This document shows positions 1 through 18,280 of a DNA stretch of 64,000 bases, in pieces (the first letter of the stretch is position 1; each line of letters begins with the position of its first letter). Origin of the DNA: Callipepla californica brunnescens. Taxonomy: Eukaryota > Chordata > Aves > Galliformes > Odontophoridae. Position numbers and translations under genes: made by a program. The notes beneath the pieces are model-generated. The model did no database searches. It saw only the letters and a program-made list of their open reading frames with translations, and had not been told where the DNA came from. The DNA lies in contig JALIRH010000030.1 in assembly GCA_023055505.1 (NCBI GenBank), forward strand, positions 3,592,001-3,656,000, read 5' to 3'.

Positions 1-92
1 AGGACATTATGTACAGCATTATCCAAATGTCTCTTGAACTCCAGATGTCATGGGACAACAGCCTCTCGAGGAAGAATTTCCAGTGTCTACTT
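1..92 (-). repeat. CR1 LINE fragment
   Basis: The minus strand resembles the 3' non-coding part of bird CR1 elements: a block at about 15-45 reads like the usual CR1 text around AAATGTCTCTTGAACTCCAG. It is short and cut by the window edge. The sequence from 92 to about 425 shows no recognisable gene or repeat. Confidence 0.45.
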
Positions 93-424
93 TACAGGTG
101 TGCGTTGGAAGAGGAAAGAGAAGTGGGGTTTTGTGTCAAGACTTGAGAAAGTTACTGATGTATGGGACTGATGTAGGTTGAGGAGAAGGTGGTCAGAGAC
201 TGGCTCCAACTTGTTCCGCTGTGATAATGGGATGGAATCTGGACCTCTCACCCACAGCTGTAGGACCAGGGTCCTGGCAGAAACAAAGGAGCCTGGCCAA
301 AAGTGAAGACCAAGGCAAAGCACTTATTGAGCCCTTTCTCAGCTTTTTCCACATCTGAGGAAGCCAGTTCTCCATCCGCATTTATCAGAGGGGGAACATT
401 CTCCTTGGTCTGTCTCACTGTGCT

Positions 425-595
425 GTGTTCATGTACAACCCGTTGTTATTTTATACATCCGTTGCCAAGTTCAGCTCCATCTGTGCCTTGGCATTCCTGA
501 TCTTATCTCTGCTCAAGCGGATGACATCCCTGTATTCTTCCCAGGCTACAGCAACGCTGCTTCCACTTCCTGTACATCATTCCCTTTTCCCTCAG
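425..595 (-). repeat. CR1 ORF2 fragment (linker before RT)
   Basis: Read on the minus strand, this encodes a peptide with the CR1 linker signature WEEYRDVIR followed by [16 protein letters not shown], the segment between endonuclease and reverse transcriptase in CR1 ORF2. A stop follows the match. It is a decayed fragment with no coding potential of its own. Confidence 0.6.
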
Positions 596-629
596 TTGGA
601 GCTGCAAGGTTGCCCTGAGAGGCTGTGGA

Positions 630-780
630 TGCCCCCTCTGTGGAGTTGTTCAAGGCCAGGCTGGATGGAGCTTTGAGTAACCTGGTCGAATGGGAGGTGT
701 CCCTGTATAAAGCAGGGGTATTGAAACTAGATGATCTTAGTGGTCCCTTCCAACCCAAACAATTCTGTGATTCTAAGAGA
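630..780 (+). repeat. CR1 3' end
   Basis: This matches the conserved CR1 3' tail: a GGCCAGGCTGGATGGAG start, a GATGATCTTAGTGGTCCC core, and an end at ATTCTGTGATTCTA, the 8-bp type repeat with which CR1 elements terminate. Most CR1 copies are 5' truncated, and so is this one. Confidence 0.85.
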
Positions 781-879
781 GAGTCTGGAGACAGGCAGAC
801 TCCACCTTGGATGAGGAGAAGGTGGTCAGAGATTGCCTGGGGAAGAAATCAATACACACTAAACAGTGGGCCCCAGCAG

Positions 880-1665
880 AATTCACTGAAGAGTGCTGGG
901 GGAACAGGCAGAAGTGACTACCAAACCACGCTCTCTCATCTTTGAAAGATCTTGGAGACTGGGAGAGGTGCTAGAAGACTGGAGGATAGCCAGTGTAACA
1001 CCAGTCTTCAAAACGGGCAGGAAGAACAAGCCGTGAAAATACAGGCTGGTCAGCCTCACCTCCGTCCCTGGAAAGGTGACGGAACAATTTGTTCTGGATG
1101 CCATCTCCAAGCAATTGGAAGAGAAGAAGATAGTCAGGAATGATCAGCACCGCATCCCCACGGGGAAAATGTGGTTGACCATCGTGGTGGACTTCTACCT
1201 AGTTATCAGTGGCTGGGCATATGGATAGAGATTAGTGGATGTTCTGTACTTTAGCAAAGGCTTTTCACACGGTCTCCCACAGCATCCTTGTAATGAGGCC
1301 CCAGGACGCATGGGTTAGATGAATGGAGAGTGAGGTGGATTGAGAACTGGCTGAGTGGCAGAGCTCAGACGGTTGTCATCAGCGGGGCAGAGTCTAGTTG
1401 GAGGCGTGTAGCTGGTGGTGTTCCTTAGAGGTTGGTGCTGCGCCTGCTCTTATTCAGCATCTTCATCAGTGACCTGCATATAGGCACAGAGGGCACCGTC
1501 AGAAAGTACAAAGCTGGGAGGAGTGGCTGCCATAGCAGAAAGCTGTGCCACCATTCTGTAAGGCTTGGACAGAGTGCGGAGTTGGGCAGAGTGGAATGTG
1601 GTGAGGTTCAACAAGAGCAAGTGTAGAGTCCTGCACCTGGGAAGAAATAATGGCACAAAATGATG
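880..1665 (+). repeat. Decayed CR1 reverse-transcriptase region
   Basis: Translation in shifting frames gives CR1 RT landmarks in the right order: a GRARRLEDSQCN stretch near 960-1000, a WIENWLSGRAQTVVISGAES block near 1330-1390, then FISDLHIGTE near 1460, where active CR1 has FINDL. Stops and frameshifts are frequent. A second copy lies at 26640-27140, so this remnant was duplicated together with the gene-flank module beside it. Confidence 0.8.
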
Positions 1666-1744
1666 AAAACACAAAATAGTCAGAACACTTCTTGGGGAAA
1701 CCTGAAAGGAATGGGGAAACGCATGAGCAATGCTGTAGGTCAGG

Positions 1745-2570
1745 AATTAATTGAATGCAGCTGAAATGTAAATCATCCCACCTCTTGCCTCAGCAACTGT
1801 TTCCTGTTGCTGGGGATTCTTAAGCCTCCCAGCTGCTTGCCTCTTCCACAGGCATTTCCCTTGCTGCTTTGTCTTTCAACAACCCCCAGGGCTCTGCTTT
1901 ACCTCTCCTACACCACACCAGGCCTCTGCTCCCTGGGTCGGAGGAAGCAGCGCTTTGCAGTACTGCAAGAATCATCTCCATGCAGCTTGCTGGGGGGGAA
2001 CTCAGGGTTCCCACTGAGAAACTCACAGCTCCTGAGGACATGGGCAGGCTCCTGCTGGCTTCACCAGCTCACCAAAGTCAACCTCCGCTTCCTGCAAACT
2101 GACCTCAGGAGCTTGAGCTGAGCCAGGCATATGTGGTGGCCGTTCTTCAGGAGGTCTTGTGGACACTTTCCTAAGGCCAAAGCAAAGACCTTCAAGCTCA
2201 GAAAAGAGGCAAGCATGCACTGGAGAGCACTCTGAAACCTCTATGCTGCGGGGATAAGCTGCTTGTGCACCCTGTGGCTTTGCACTGCCTTCTGCTCCCA
2301 CCACCTCCTGAGACATGGGATGCTGCACTTAGGAGAAACAAGCTCAGTTTTTTGTAGATCTAGTGGAGCCAAGCAAAGCTTGGTGTCTCACAGCTGCTTT
2401 AAGCTCCTGATTAAACCTTTTGGGAAGAGGAGTAGAAGCAATGTGCAGCACTGTGAGAAAGGATGACATTGCTTGTGTGAAAGAAATGCCTCCCTGTGAT
2501 GAAAGCAGTGGACTGGAGTCAGCAACAAAATCAAACTTCCTTGTACCATTCCTTAATCCACATGCAGTCT
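1745..2570 (-). repeat. Gene-downstream duplicated module, copy 1
   Basis: About 0.8-0.9 kb of moderately GC-rich sequence lies just beyond the poly(A) signals of gene 1. It recurs, always in the same position and orientation relative to a KRAB gene, at 16080-16980, 34921-35860 and 51400-52280, and as an orphan at 27205-28004. Several frames stay open by chance and on both strands, so I do not call a protein. Coordinates are approximate. Confidence 0.7.
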
Positions 2571-2636
2571 TTTATTTTCAGAACTATAAGCAAGATTACA
2601 GTGACAAAAGCTCCAGAACAACTCTCCTACTTTATT
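2571..2636 (-). promoter_or_regulatory. Twin poly(A) signals of gene 1
   Basis: AATAAA occurs on the minus strand at 2631-2636 and again at 2571-2576, about 800-860 nt beyond the gene 1 stop codon. The pair, at almost the same spacing, is conserved behind genes 2, 3 and 4, which suggests a real 3' end. The exact cleavage site is not visible. Confidence 0.6.
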
Positions 2637-3428
2637 CACCCCCTTCCCCATCAACTACAGCTTATTTTCAGAAGAATTCCATGAGCCACGTTACTGCTTT
2701 CCTGACCCTTGTATTTCATTCCTCAGTGCACTCAGAAACTTCTGAAAGTAGAACATGCACACAGACACACAGAGCATCCATACACCTGATTTTCCGTAGG
2801 AGATGGCATCAAAATTCTGCTTGCAGGAAGAGCAGAGGAAAAAAGCAGACATGATGAGAGAATTTCTTTTGAGAGCAAGGAAAAGCCATCTTAAACTCGT
2901 GGGATAATTCCCTTCTGCAGAGGTTTCCAGTGAAGCCATCTCCTTTGCAAACTCTTCCTGTGGGGGGAGAAGCATCTCGGTCTCCTTCATGCTGAGTTCT
3001 CCAGCAGTCTCAAGGTCTTTGCGCTGGGGCCTTTTCCAATGAGACATGAGAATTCAGCCTTGAGAGAAATTCTTCCTGCAGCACAGACACTTGCAGGGCA
3101 TTCCCCTCACGAGCACTGGGCAATATTCTGTGTGGACAGAGCTCTGGATGAAGCTCTTCCTGCGGTGCTGTCATTTCTGTAGTCCCTGCCCTGAGTGGAT
3201 CCCTTTCTACTCAATCAGGTTGGGCAGTGATTGGAGCTCTTCCTGCATTTGGTAAAAGGGAAGTGTGCGGTTCATCACCACACACAGCCACAGTGGGTAA
3301 CCAGGCTGTGGCTCTGGTTGAAGCTATTCCATGTCTGGGGCATTGCAGGCTCTGTCTGCAGTGTGCATGTGCTGGTAGGAAACGTGGCTGGAACTGCTTC
3401 TGAAGGTTCTCATATTCAGAAGGGGCTT
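2637..3428 (-). other. Probable 3' UTR of gene 1 with fossil zinc fingers
   Basis: Downstream of the stop, and collinear with gene 2 at 15211-16000, the transcript strand holds broken C2H2 finger text. Finger-like remnants (SFNQSHSLVTH, a CxxC knuckle, SSVHTE) are interrupted by stops and frameshifts around 3080-3420. The rest, to the poly(A) signals, shows no coding potential. The ancestral array was probably longer at its C-terminus. Confidence 0.6.
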
Positions 3429-5560
<2,132 letters not shown>

Positions 5561-5683
5561 TCAGTAATCATCACAAAGCTGCCTCAAACAGTGCAACAGG
5601 AAAAACTGACAGGTGACAGTTCAACTGCTGAAGGCTGACTGACCATGAGACTAAAGACAAAGCATGTCAAGGAGACAGGCATC

Positions 5684-5902
5684 TTACTCCAAAGCACATA
5701 GAAGGTCGAGGTCACACCTTAGCAGAGATCCTTCACCCCCTTTTGTCCACACACCTTGCAGATACTCATCTGCTGTAAGAGACTCACGCTTCGTTTGGAG
5801 CTTTGTGACCTTCTCTAAGGTTATGTCTGAGACTGTGCTCATACGATTCTTTACACACAAAGCCGAGAAGAATTCTGGGACCAGAACTGGATCCAGGTCC
5901 AT
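5684..5902 (-). other. Conserved sense-strand open stretch in intron 1
   Basis: A 72-codon reading frame beginning MDLDPVLVPEFF lies in the gene sense. It is open in the matching introns of gene 3 (39052-38834) and gene 5 (62324-62623) but has a stop at the same codon region in genes 2 and 4. There is no recognised domain. It is probably non-coding, although an alternative exon cannot be excluded. Confidence 0.3.
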
Positions 5903-6396
5903 AAAGGCTCCTTATTTCTGTGGGTTCAGGAGTTGACATAGACAGGGGGACCACTCTGAGACTCACGACTCGGTGGGAGGGGCTCCTGTAGTTGTGTGTG
6001 TAATCCAATCTTGTTACGACACTGTTAAATCAGTACTGCAAATTTGCTGTCTATCAATAAATATAGTCCTGCTTCTCTGTAGCTTTTGATCGCTTATTGT
6101 ATTGGGATCCATCTGTGACAAATTGGCAATGTCACGAGGGGCCACAGAAGGAAGTAAGGGGAGAGGTGTTACGTGCAAAATGCCAGGTTTGGAAGCTAAA
6201 TATGAAAGAAAGGAGAACAGAAATAGACAGGAACAGGGAACAGAACCTAAATTTGAAATCACATCTCTTACACTGAAGTAATTAATCATGGCCAAATAAA
6301 ATAATAAAATAACTAAGCATTAACCATAGCCATCCATGGGACACCATTCATCATCAGCCTCCTGGTGTTACCTTCTATCTGACTGTAGCATTGCAG

Positions 6397-6925
6397 TGTC
6401 AGGGGTTTGTGGGCCGGTTCGGCCCGGCCCCGCAACAACCGAGGAAGGAGACCCACAGGCCCACACCCCGGACAGGGGGAAGGGGGAAAAGGAAAAAAAA
6501 AGGAAATAAGCCCCAAAACAAAACAGCGGCAACGATCTGAGGGGGAAAAGCTAATTTACTAAATAAGACATCAGGAAGTAAATAACACAATATAATGCAA
6601 TACAATTTGGAATTAAGCCTAATTAATCAAACAAAACGAGAGAGAGAGAGAGAGAGAGAGTGAGTGCCCGATAAACCGAAGGCCTTACGCTAACGCTGAA
6701 GGCGGATGGCAGCGAGCACCCACTCCTAAGTGATCCTAGAGGAAAGAGAGAGAACGTCCCGTGACTGCAGAGGGTTTTTATCTGTTCCCTCTGAGCGGAA
6801 AACACGTGAAAAAAAAACAAAGCATTGCAAAGTCCTCTGGGGAATGTAGTTCTCCCTGACTCCCAATGCACTACATGATGCCATGATGTGGAATACCAGT
6901 ACCAAAAAATCATAAAACCACGACA
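6397..6925 (-). mobile_element. Solo LTR, ERV1-like family
   Basis: The element starts TGTCAGGGG on the plus strand and ends CGACA, that is TGTC...TGACA termini with one mutation. It contains a long GA microsatellite at about 6638-6661. It closely resembles the LTR at 44486-44924. The flanks TGCAG and CGCAG look like a 5-bp target duplication, and the matching introns of genes 2 to 5 have an uninterrupted site (for example near 39540), so it inserted after the gene duplications. Confidence 0.85.
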
Positions 6926-7639
6926 CGCAGAAAGAAGGTAAAATTCACAGGAATTATTTCAACTCCTGTACTGACCATGAACAGTCTTATCATGGTCGAT
7001 CTCTCTTTTTATCCTCCATTTTTCTTGCCTATGTGAAAGCTCCCATTGTAGTTTGCCATGCAAGAGTCTCCTCAGATGTCTATCTCCTCACAGAGATGAG
7101 TACCACAGAAAAGGGTGTTAATTGGCAGCTTGTCTCTCTTTCATTGTCCCCGGACATGCCCATCTCCTTGTCCCTTAGAAAAAGGCTTTCACAACCCTTC
7201 CCCGGGAGAAGTTTGGACATGTTTGGACATGTTCATCAGCAGACTTTGAGGCAATGGCATAAAATAATAGTCTCTAACAGGGTATCCCCCTTGCACCCGG
7301 CATGTGAGCGCAGTGCTGAATAACCTTACCTGCCTTATCACCTCACTCTGGGTTATAGAGTTTGTTTCCGCAAGTCACTGCGGCACGAGGTGGAAGATCT
7401 GAAATGAAAGCGTGCTCCACTGACAACGTGCTTGGGGCCCACTGCTGTGTGCTAAAGGCATCTGCAGCAGCCAGGACAGCCAGAACAAAACCCTTGGGAC
7501 ACATTCGCTCAGCAAAGACCACCCAGTCCCCAGTACTTCAGGGGGGTGATGACACAGTGGCAATTCCCCGCTTATTAGAGGCTTTCCATTCAGTCCCGCA
7601 AATGTACACAACGGGGATTTTAAAGCTTACAGGAATCCA

Positions 7640-8285
7640 CGCGTGCAGAGCTGCGCAGCAAGGTCCTCTCGTGCGGTCCAGAGGGAGAACTGCAGTCCCA
7701 GCTGCGCTGTATCACAGAGGTACAAGCGGGCAGCAGAGCACGCTGACCTCCTGTGCTCACTTCCTCCCTGTCCCAGCTCCAAGCCCTTCGTGTGCCCCTC
7801 TCTGCCCAACCCGGGCTGCAACACGCCTGCAAAGTGTTCCTGCTGTCGTTGCAGCCCACCTGGCCCAGCAAAGCTGCCGTGCCGGGCAGCACATGGAGCC
7901 GGGACCAGGGTCCCACCCGGTGCTGCTGGCAGCGTGTGCTCCTCTGCACGAACCACGAAGGGCACCTACCTTGGGTGCAGAGCAGGCTGCTCCCAGCTCT
8001 GTTGCAGGCAACCGGGCTCCTTGGAGTCGCGCAGAGCACAGGATGCCGAGTGCCCTCAGCCCGGAGCTGGCCGCAGGACGGCCTTGGTGCACCTCCTGCC
8101 ACCGCGGTGCTGCCCGGATGGCTTCCAGCCAGGCTCTGGCTGCTTCAGCACAGGCTCAGGTGCCACAGCGAGCATGCCCCGAGCCGGCTGCCAGGCCTCG
8201 GGCACTTTCACTGCTCATTCTCAGCACACATCTTCCCCCCGGGGGACAGGAGGAGGGGAGGGAGGGAGCGAGGGGGCAGTTAAAG
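7640..8285 (-). promoter_or_regulatory. GC-rich promoter region and non-coding exon 1 of gene 1
   Basis: This is a CpG-containing, GC-rich block, unlike the AT-richer surroundings. On the gene strand it carries a perfect donor, CCAAG/GTAGGT, with the exon boundary at 7970. The same block, donor and orientation occur upstream of all five KRAB genes. At the outer edge an ATTAGCATAA motif and a C/T-rich tract are also conserved. Long open frames on both strands reflect composition. The transcription start is not determined. Confidence 0.6.
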
Positions 8286-8875
8286 AAGGGTGGGGGCTGA
8301 GTTTTATTATGCTAATGAAGCATAAGCAGGAATTCAAGCAAGAATGTCCTTATCTGCAGAGGTCTAGGAAACCCAATATCCCAGTGTTAGCATTGGAAGC
8401 CTCTGGGGCTGGAGAGGAGACTGATATTTATTTTTTGTATTTACCAGGGGCACCAGAGTCCTTAATTAGTCGAGAGTGGTTGAAGCAATTAAAGGGCAAA
8501 ATAAAATTTTAGAAATGGGGTCTTTCATAGACAGGACAGGTGTGTGGAAGATCACAGAGTGGTGAGTCAGTTTTGGAAAAATAAATAAGGAGAGTGAGGC
8601 TTGAGAAAGGCAAAGGCCAAGGAAGGCACAGGAGGGAACAGAGAGGAAATGGAGAAAGCAAAGGCAAAAAAGGACAAGTGGCAGAGACAGGAAATAATTG
8701 GTGTTGATCATAGTGCAGGGAACTGAAAGAGGGATGATAAAAAAATAGGAGCCACCCAGGGAGGGAGGGGGTGACACACCACAGAGAGAGGAAAAAAATG
8801 ACAAGCTTGGCACCCTCACAGTACTACTCACACCCATGTTCACACAGAACATCACAATGCCGGCAGCCATAACAC
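8286..8875. other. Upstream flank of gene 1 (type A/D)
   Basis: Intergenic arm sequence shared with 58210-58860 upstream of gene 4, purine-rich on the plus strand around 8560-8790. A truncated piece of it also lies inside the gene 5 upstream region (60244-60450). I see no gene, RNA or mobile-element ends. Confidence 0.6.
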
Positions 8876-9170
8876 AACACAGTTCCCAATAACCCTAGCT
8901 CTTCAGTTTCTCCTGAGGGTCTGGAATCTCTCAAGCACACCCTCACCACCTTACTTTCAGAAAGATGTGTTGCCCGGGGGGTCCTGAATCTCTCAAGTGC
9001 TAATCAAACCCCATTTCTCTTGGTGGGCTTCTCTCAAGAACACCCTCACCACGTTTTTTTCTGTGTCGAGTGCCCACTGACTTCTTTTATTTCACCCTCA
9101 GCTTCATCCCTGAAATGTCTGACTCACTTGCATCCACTTTTTTCCAGTTTGGAAGATTCCCATTAATTAT
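8876..9170 (-). mobile_element. Truncated LTR-like remnant at palindrome centre
   Basis: This matches the outer parts of the LTR-like block at 58860-59540 but lacks about 0.4 kb of it, including the AATAAA signal; the deletion point is near 9060. It marks the junction of the two inverted arms carrying genes 1 and 2. Confidence 0.5.
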
Positions 9171-9860
9171 GAGACCACAGTGCGCAACTTTTAAAAACAA
9201 TGTATGTGGAACATGAGAAAAATGTGCTTGCACGTTTTGAGGCAATAAAGTATTCTATTGTGACTCCAGTGCTTCTTGTGAGGCAAAACCATTGAGGCAG
9301 AAAATAAAATTCAATTTTGTTCCCAGTGCAGAATTACTGAGGGAAAACAAGACTGTTCACCCACAAAAGCTAAAATGGAAACTTTACAAGTAGCACATAT
9401 GCATTCTTTTTGCGATACTAATATACTGGTTTTTAAACTAATGTATTAATCCCTATTGCTAAGAAAACCAACCTATATCACCTGTACACAAACTCCCAAG
9501 TACCCTGAGAGCAGTTCTTTCTGGGTGGCCCTAAATTCTGTAGATATACACCAGTGAAAATCAGAGCAGGCCGTCTAACAGCAGTGTGCTTAAGCATGCT
9601 CACGCCTTCAAAAGAAGACCTAACAGAGAAACAACGAGAAGTGGTTAGGACAAGAACTCTCTCAGCTGCAGGGAGATGCTGTCCTCTAGAGCAGGGCAGC
9701 CGGCGACTGCTTCTTGCTGACACATGCTGATGGCTGAGAGGAGTAAAAGGAATGCAAGGCCTGGAATATAGTGATGCCTGAGCACATGGATGTGCAAATG
9801 TCCCCAGCAAAAGAAGCAATGACACTGCAGAAAGCAATGCTTCATTAGCATAACAAAACT
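9171..9860. other. Upstream flank of gene 2 (type B/C/E)
   Basis: Arm sequence shared, in gene-relative orientation, with 40790-41470 (gene 3) and 59540-60170 (gene 5), and different from the flank of genes 1 and 4. It is AT-rich with no coding potential beyond chance open frames. Confidence 0.6.
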
Positions 9861-10184
9861 CAACCCCCACCCTTCTTCCCTCTCCCCTCCCTCCCTCCCC
9901 TCCTCCTGTCCCCCGGGAGCAGATGTGAGCTGAGAATGAGCAGTGAAAGTGCCCAAGGCCTGGCAGCCGGCTCGGGGCGTGCTCGCTGTGGCACCTGAGC
10001 CTGTGCTGAAGCAGCCAGAGCCTGGCTGGAAGCCATCCGGGCAGCACCGCGGTGGCAGGAGGTGCACCAAGGCCGTCCTGCGGCCAGCTCCGGGCTGAGG
10101 GCACTCGGCATCCTGTGCTCTGCGCGACTCCAAGGAGCCCGGTTGCCTGCAACAGAGCTGGGAGCAGCCTGCTCTGCACCCAAG

Positions 10185-15210
<5,026 letters not shown>

Positions 15211-16001
15211 AAGCACCTTCAGAATATGAGAACCTTCAGAAGCAGCTCCAGCCATGTTTCCTACCAGCACATGCACAGTACAGACAGAGCCTGCAATGCC
15301 CCAGACATGGAATAGCTTCAACCAGAGCCACAGCCTGGTTACCCACTGTGGCTGTGTGTGGTGATGAACCGCACAGTTCCCTTGTCTCAAATGCAGGTTG
15401 AGCTTCAACCAATGCTCCAACCTGATTGAGTAGAAAGGGATCCACTCAGGGCAGGGACCACAAAAATGCCAATACTGCAAGAAGAGCATCCAGAGCTCTG
15501 TCCACACTGAATGTTGCCCAGTGCTCGTGAGGGGAATACCCTGCAAGCGTCTGTGCTGCAGGAAGAATTTCTCTCAGGGCTGAATTCTCGTTTCTCATCG
15601 GAAAGACCCCAGTGCAGAGACCTTGAGAATGCTGGAGAACTCAGCATGAGAGAGACCCAGATGCTTCTCCCCCCACAGGAAGTGTTTGCAAAGGAGATGG
15701 CTTCCCTGGAACCCTCTGCAGAAGTGACTTTATCCAGGAGTTTCAGATGGCCTTTCCTTCCCAACAAAAGAAATTCACTCACCATGCCGCCTTCTCTCCT
15801 CTGCTCTTCCTGCAAGCAGCTTTTGGATGCCATCTCCTAAGGAAAATCAGCTGTGTACGGATGCTCTGTGTGTCTGTTTGGGTGAGCTCCTATTAGTAGT
15901 TTCTGAGTGCACTGATGCATGAAATATAAGGGTCAGGAGAGCAGTAACGTGGCTTGTGGAAGTTTTCTGAAAATAACCTGTAGTTGAAGGGGAAGGTGGT
16001 G
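15211..16001 (+). other. Probable 3' UTR of gene 2 with fossil zinc fingers
   Basis: In one frame just after the stop the strand reads SFNQSHSLVTH, then two stops, then PCLKCRLSFNQCSNLIE, a stop where a zinc-ligand His is expected, then KGIHSGQ and KCQYCKKS. These are degenerate C2H2 units at about 15310-15560, followed by about 400 nt without features. The same fossil is found behind genes 1, 3 and 4. Confidence 0.65.
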
Positions 16002-16066
16002 AATAAAGTAGGAGAGTTGTTCTGGAGCAAATCTCAATGCATCTTGCTTTTTGTTCTGAAAATAAA
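16002..16066 (+). promoter_or_regulatory. Twin poly(A) signals of gene 2
   Basis: AATAAA at 16002-16007 and 16061-16066, the second followed by a GT-containing stretch. Matching pairs lie behind genes 1, 3 and 4. Confidence 0.6.
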
Positions 16067-16079
16067 AGACCACTTGTGG

Positions 16080-16980
16080 ATTGAGGAATGGTACAAGGAA
16101 GTTTGATTTTGCTGATGTCTCCAGTCCACTGTTTGCAACACAGGGAGGCATTTCTTTCACACAAGCAATGTCATTCTTTTTCACAGTGCTGCACACTGCT
16201 TCAACTCCCCTTCCCAAAAGTTTTAATCATGAGCTCAGTGCAGCTTTGAGACACCAAGCTTTGCTTGGCTCCACTAGATCTAGCAAAAGTGGAGCTTGTT
16301 TCTCCTAAGTGCAGCGTCCCATGTCTCAGGAGGTGGTGGGAGCAGAAGGCAGTGCAAAGCCACAGGGTGCACAAGCAGCTTATCCCCGCAGCACAGAGGT
16401 TTCAGAGTGCTCTCCAGTGCATGCTTGCCTCTTTTCTGAGCTTGAAGGTCTTTGCTGTGACCTTGGATGTTGTCTGGAAGAACTCGCGCAGAAGGGCCAT
16501 CACATTTACTGGGCTCTTCCCAAGCTGCAGTGCTTGGACTGCAGTTTGCAGGAAGTGGAGGTTGATTTTGGTGAGCTGGGGAAGCTGGCAGGAGCCTGCC
16601 CAGGTGAGCTGGGGAAGCTGGCAGGAGCCTGCCCATGTCCTCAAGAGCTGTGAGTTTCTTTGTAGGATCCCTAAGCACTCCCTGAGAACCACAAGGAGAT
16701 GATGCTTGCAGTATGGAGGAGCGCTGCTTCCTCCATCTCAGGGAGCAGGGGCCTGGTGTGGTGCAGGAGAGGTAGAGCAGGGCCCTGGGGGTTGGAGGAA
16801 CACACAGCTCCAAGGAAAATGCGTGGGGAAGAAGCAAGCAGCTGGGAGGCTTAAGAATCCCCAGCAACATGAGATAGCAGCCCAACCAAGAGCTGGGATG
16901 ATGATTTATTTTTCAACTGCATCCAATTAATTCCTATCCTATGGCACTGCTCATGCGTTTCCCCTCTCCTTTCAGATTTC
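16080..16980 (+). repeat. Gene-downstream duplicated module, copy 2
   Basis: Second copy of the module described at 1745-2570. It contains a perfect 33-bp tandem duplication at about 16569-16634 (unit GGTGAGCTGGGGAAGCTGGC plus 13 nt) that is also present behind gene 3 (near 35300-35360) but single behind genes 1 and 4. The 201-codon minus-strand frame over it is not supported as a gene, because other frames are equally open. Confidence 0.65.
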
Positions 16981-17367
16981 CCCAAGAAGCGTTCTCACTA
17001 TTTTCTATTTTAATCTCATATCACTGTGTTCTCAGAAATGCTGATTTTGCTTTCCTAGAAAAAGCAAACAAACAAACAAACACAGTGAGGTTGGTTTTCA
17101 ATTTTGCTCACTGAAATATTACATAAAAATTAACTGCTGATTTCACCCCCCCATATTTTGTCACACACCATGTCTAGCTGCATTAGGGGATGGAAAAATC
17201 ACTTTCTTTCCTCTCTCCCTGTTCCTTCTTTCCCTGTGCTTTGGGGAAGATAAACCTTCTGTAGTGGATATGAGTACCTACAGAGCTATGACTGCAGTGC
17301 GCAGTCAGAAGGAACAGGAGCGTTTCCAATACCAAAATAGGTTGTTTTCCTTGTGGTGGTGGGATGG
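16981..17367. other. Spacer with CAAA microsatellite
   Basis: Unique-looking spacer between module and LTR, with a (CAAA)n run at about 17065-17082. It recurs inverted at 34564-34920 and at 51019-51400. No gene seen. Confidence 0.5.
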
Positions 17368-17820
17368 TGGTTTAAATGGTTTACCAGGCTGGTTTGGCCC
17401 GGTTCTGTGATGATTGGTGCGGGGGACCCACGGACCCACTCCACAGGAAAGGGGAAGGAGGAGAGGGAAAAGGGAGAAGGGAGATGGGTTTAAAAACAAA
17501 ACAGCAGCAACGACCTGAGGAGGAAAGCTAATTTACAAAATAAGTTATCAGGATGCAAAATAATACAATTTAATACAATATGATTGGGATGGAGGCTCAT
17601 GAATCAGATCAAATGAGCAAGAGAAAGAATGTCCGATAAACCGAAGGCCTTACGCTAACGCTGAAGGTGGGCGGCTGCAACAAACACCCACTGCTACAGC
17701 AGTTGTGTGTACTGCCAAGGCTCAGAAGGGCACACGTTGTCCTTGTGTCGATAGGGACTCCTTGTCACCCTGTAGGGAGGCCAGAAGGTGTAGTATCATT
17801 GTCCCTCACCGAACACTACA
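17368..17820 (-). mobile_element. LTR-A copy 1
   Basis: A 453-bp LTR-like block. On the minus strand it begins TGTAGTGTTCGG and ends ATTTAAACCA, and its 3' half is clearly related to the ERV1 LTR (shared GGACCCACGGACCCAC stretch). Copies of 453 and 446 bp with the same ends lie at 34111-34563 and 50573-51018, in matching duplicon positions. I see no convincing target duplication. Confidence 0.65.
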
Positions 17821-18280
17821 CACCCACATCCCACTGACCGTGAGAGAGCCTTGGGCAGTCTACAGCACCACACTTGCAGAGGCTGCAGCTATGGCTTAAC
17901 CCTTCTGTTCCAAGAGACAAACCAAGGGCTTTCCTTAACATTACAATCACCTGTTGCAATGGGATTGCCAGTAAATGAGCACCTGAGTGACCGGAGTGGA
18001 GGAGCCCAGATCCACCCATTCTCTCTCTCTCTCTCCCTATCAGTTCTGCTTCCAGGAGGTCCTATATGCTCAGAGCCTGCACAGGTTAACCCCTTCCCCT
18101 CCCTTGCTCTCTTACTACCAGCTCACCAGAGTTTGAATGAGAGGTGGCGGCATTCCTTAACTCAGGCGGTTGCTGGGAGGGTTGAGTTAATTCCCCTTTC
18201 CTCTAGTATCTTGTTATATAGCACCTGTATCTCAAATGAGGGCTTAGTCACTGCCTTTATTTCCTTTACACTGCTCATCA
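17821..18280. other. Unclassified duplicated segment
   Basis: Sequence between LTR-A and the CR1 start, with a CT microsatellite at about 18021-18036. It recurs at 33656-34110 and 50116-50572. It could be internal sequence of the element that owns LTR-A, since a G-rich stretch abuts the LTR start, but no retroviral motif is recognisable. Confidence 0.4.

Noticed and set aside
7362..8300. 312-codon and overlapping long open frames in the GC-rich block (also 9478-10738, 40135-41168, 57558-58377, 60303-61145)
   Set aside because: Several frames on both strands are open at once, there is no recognisable domain, and the block looks like a promoter plus non-coding exon. Conservation between copies follows from recent duplication.
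16280..16885. 201-codon frame in the downstream module (also 35042-35650)
   Set aside because: Other frames are equally open, the frame lies beyond poly(A) signals, no domain is recognisable, and it is broken in the copies behind genes 1 and 4.
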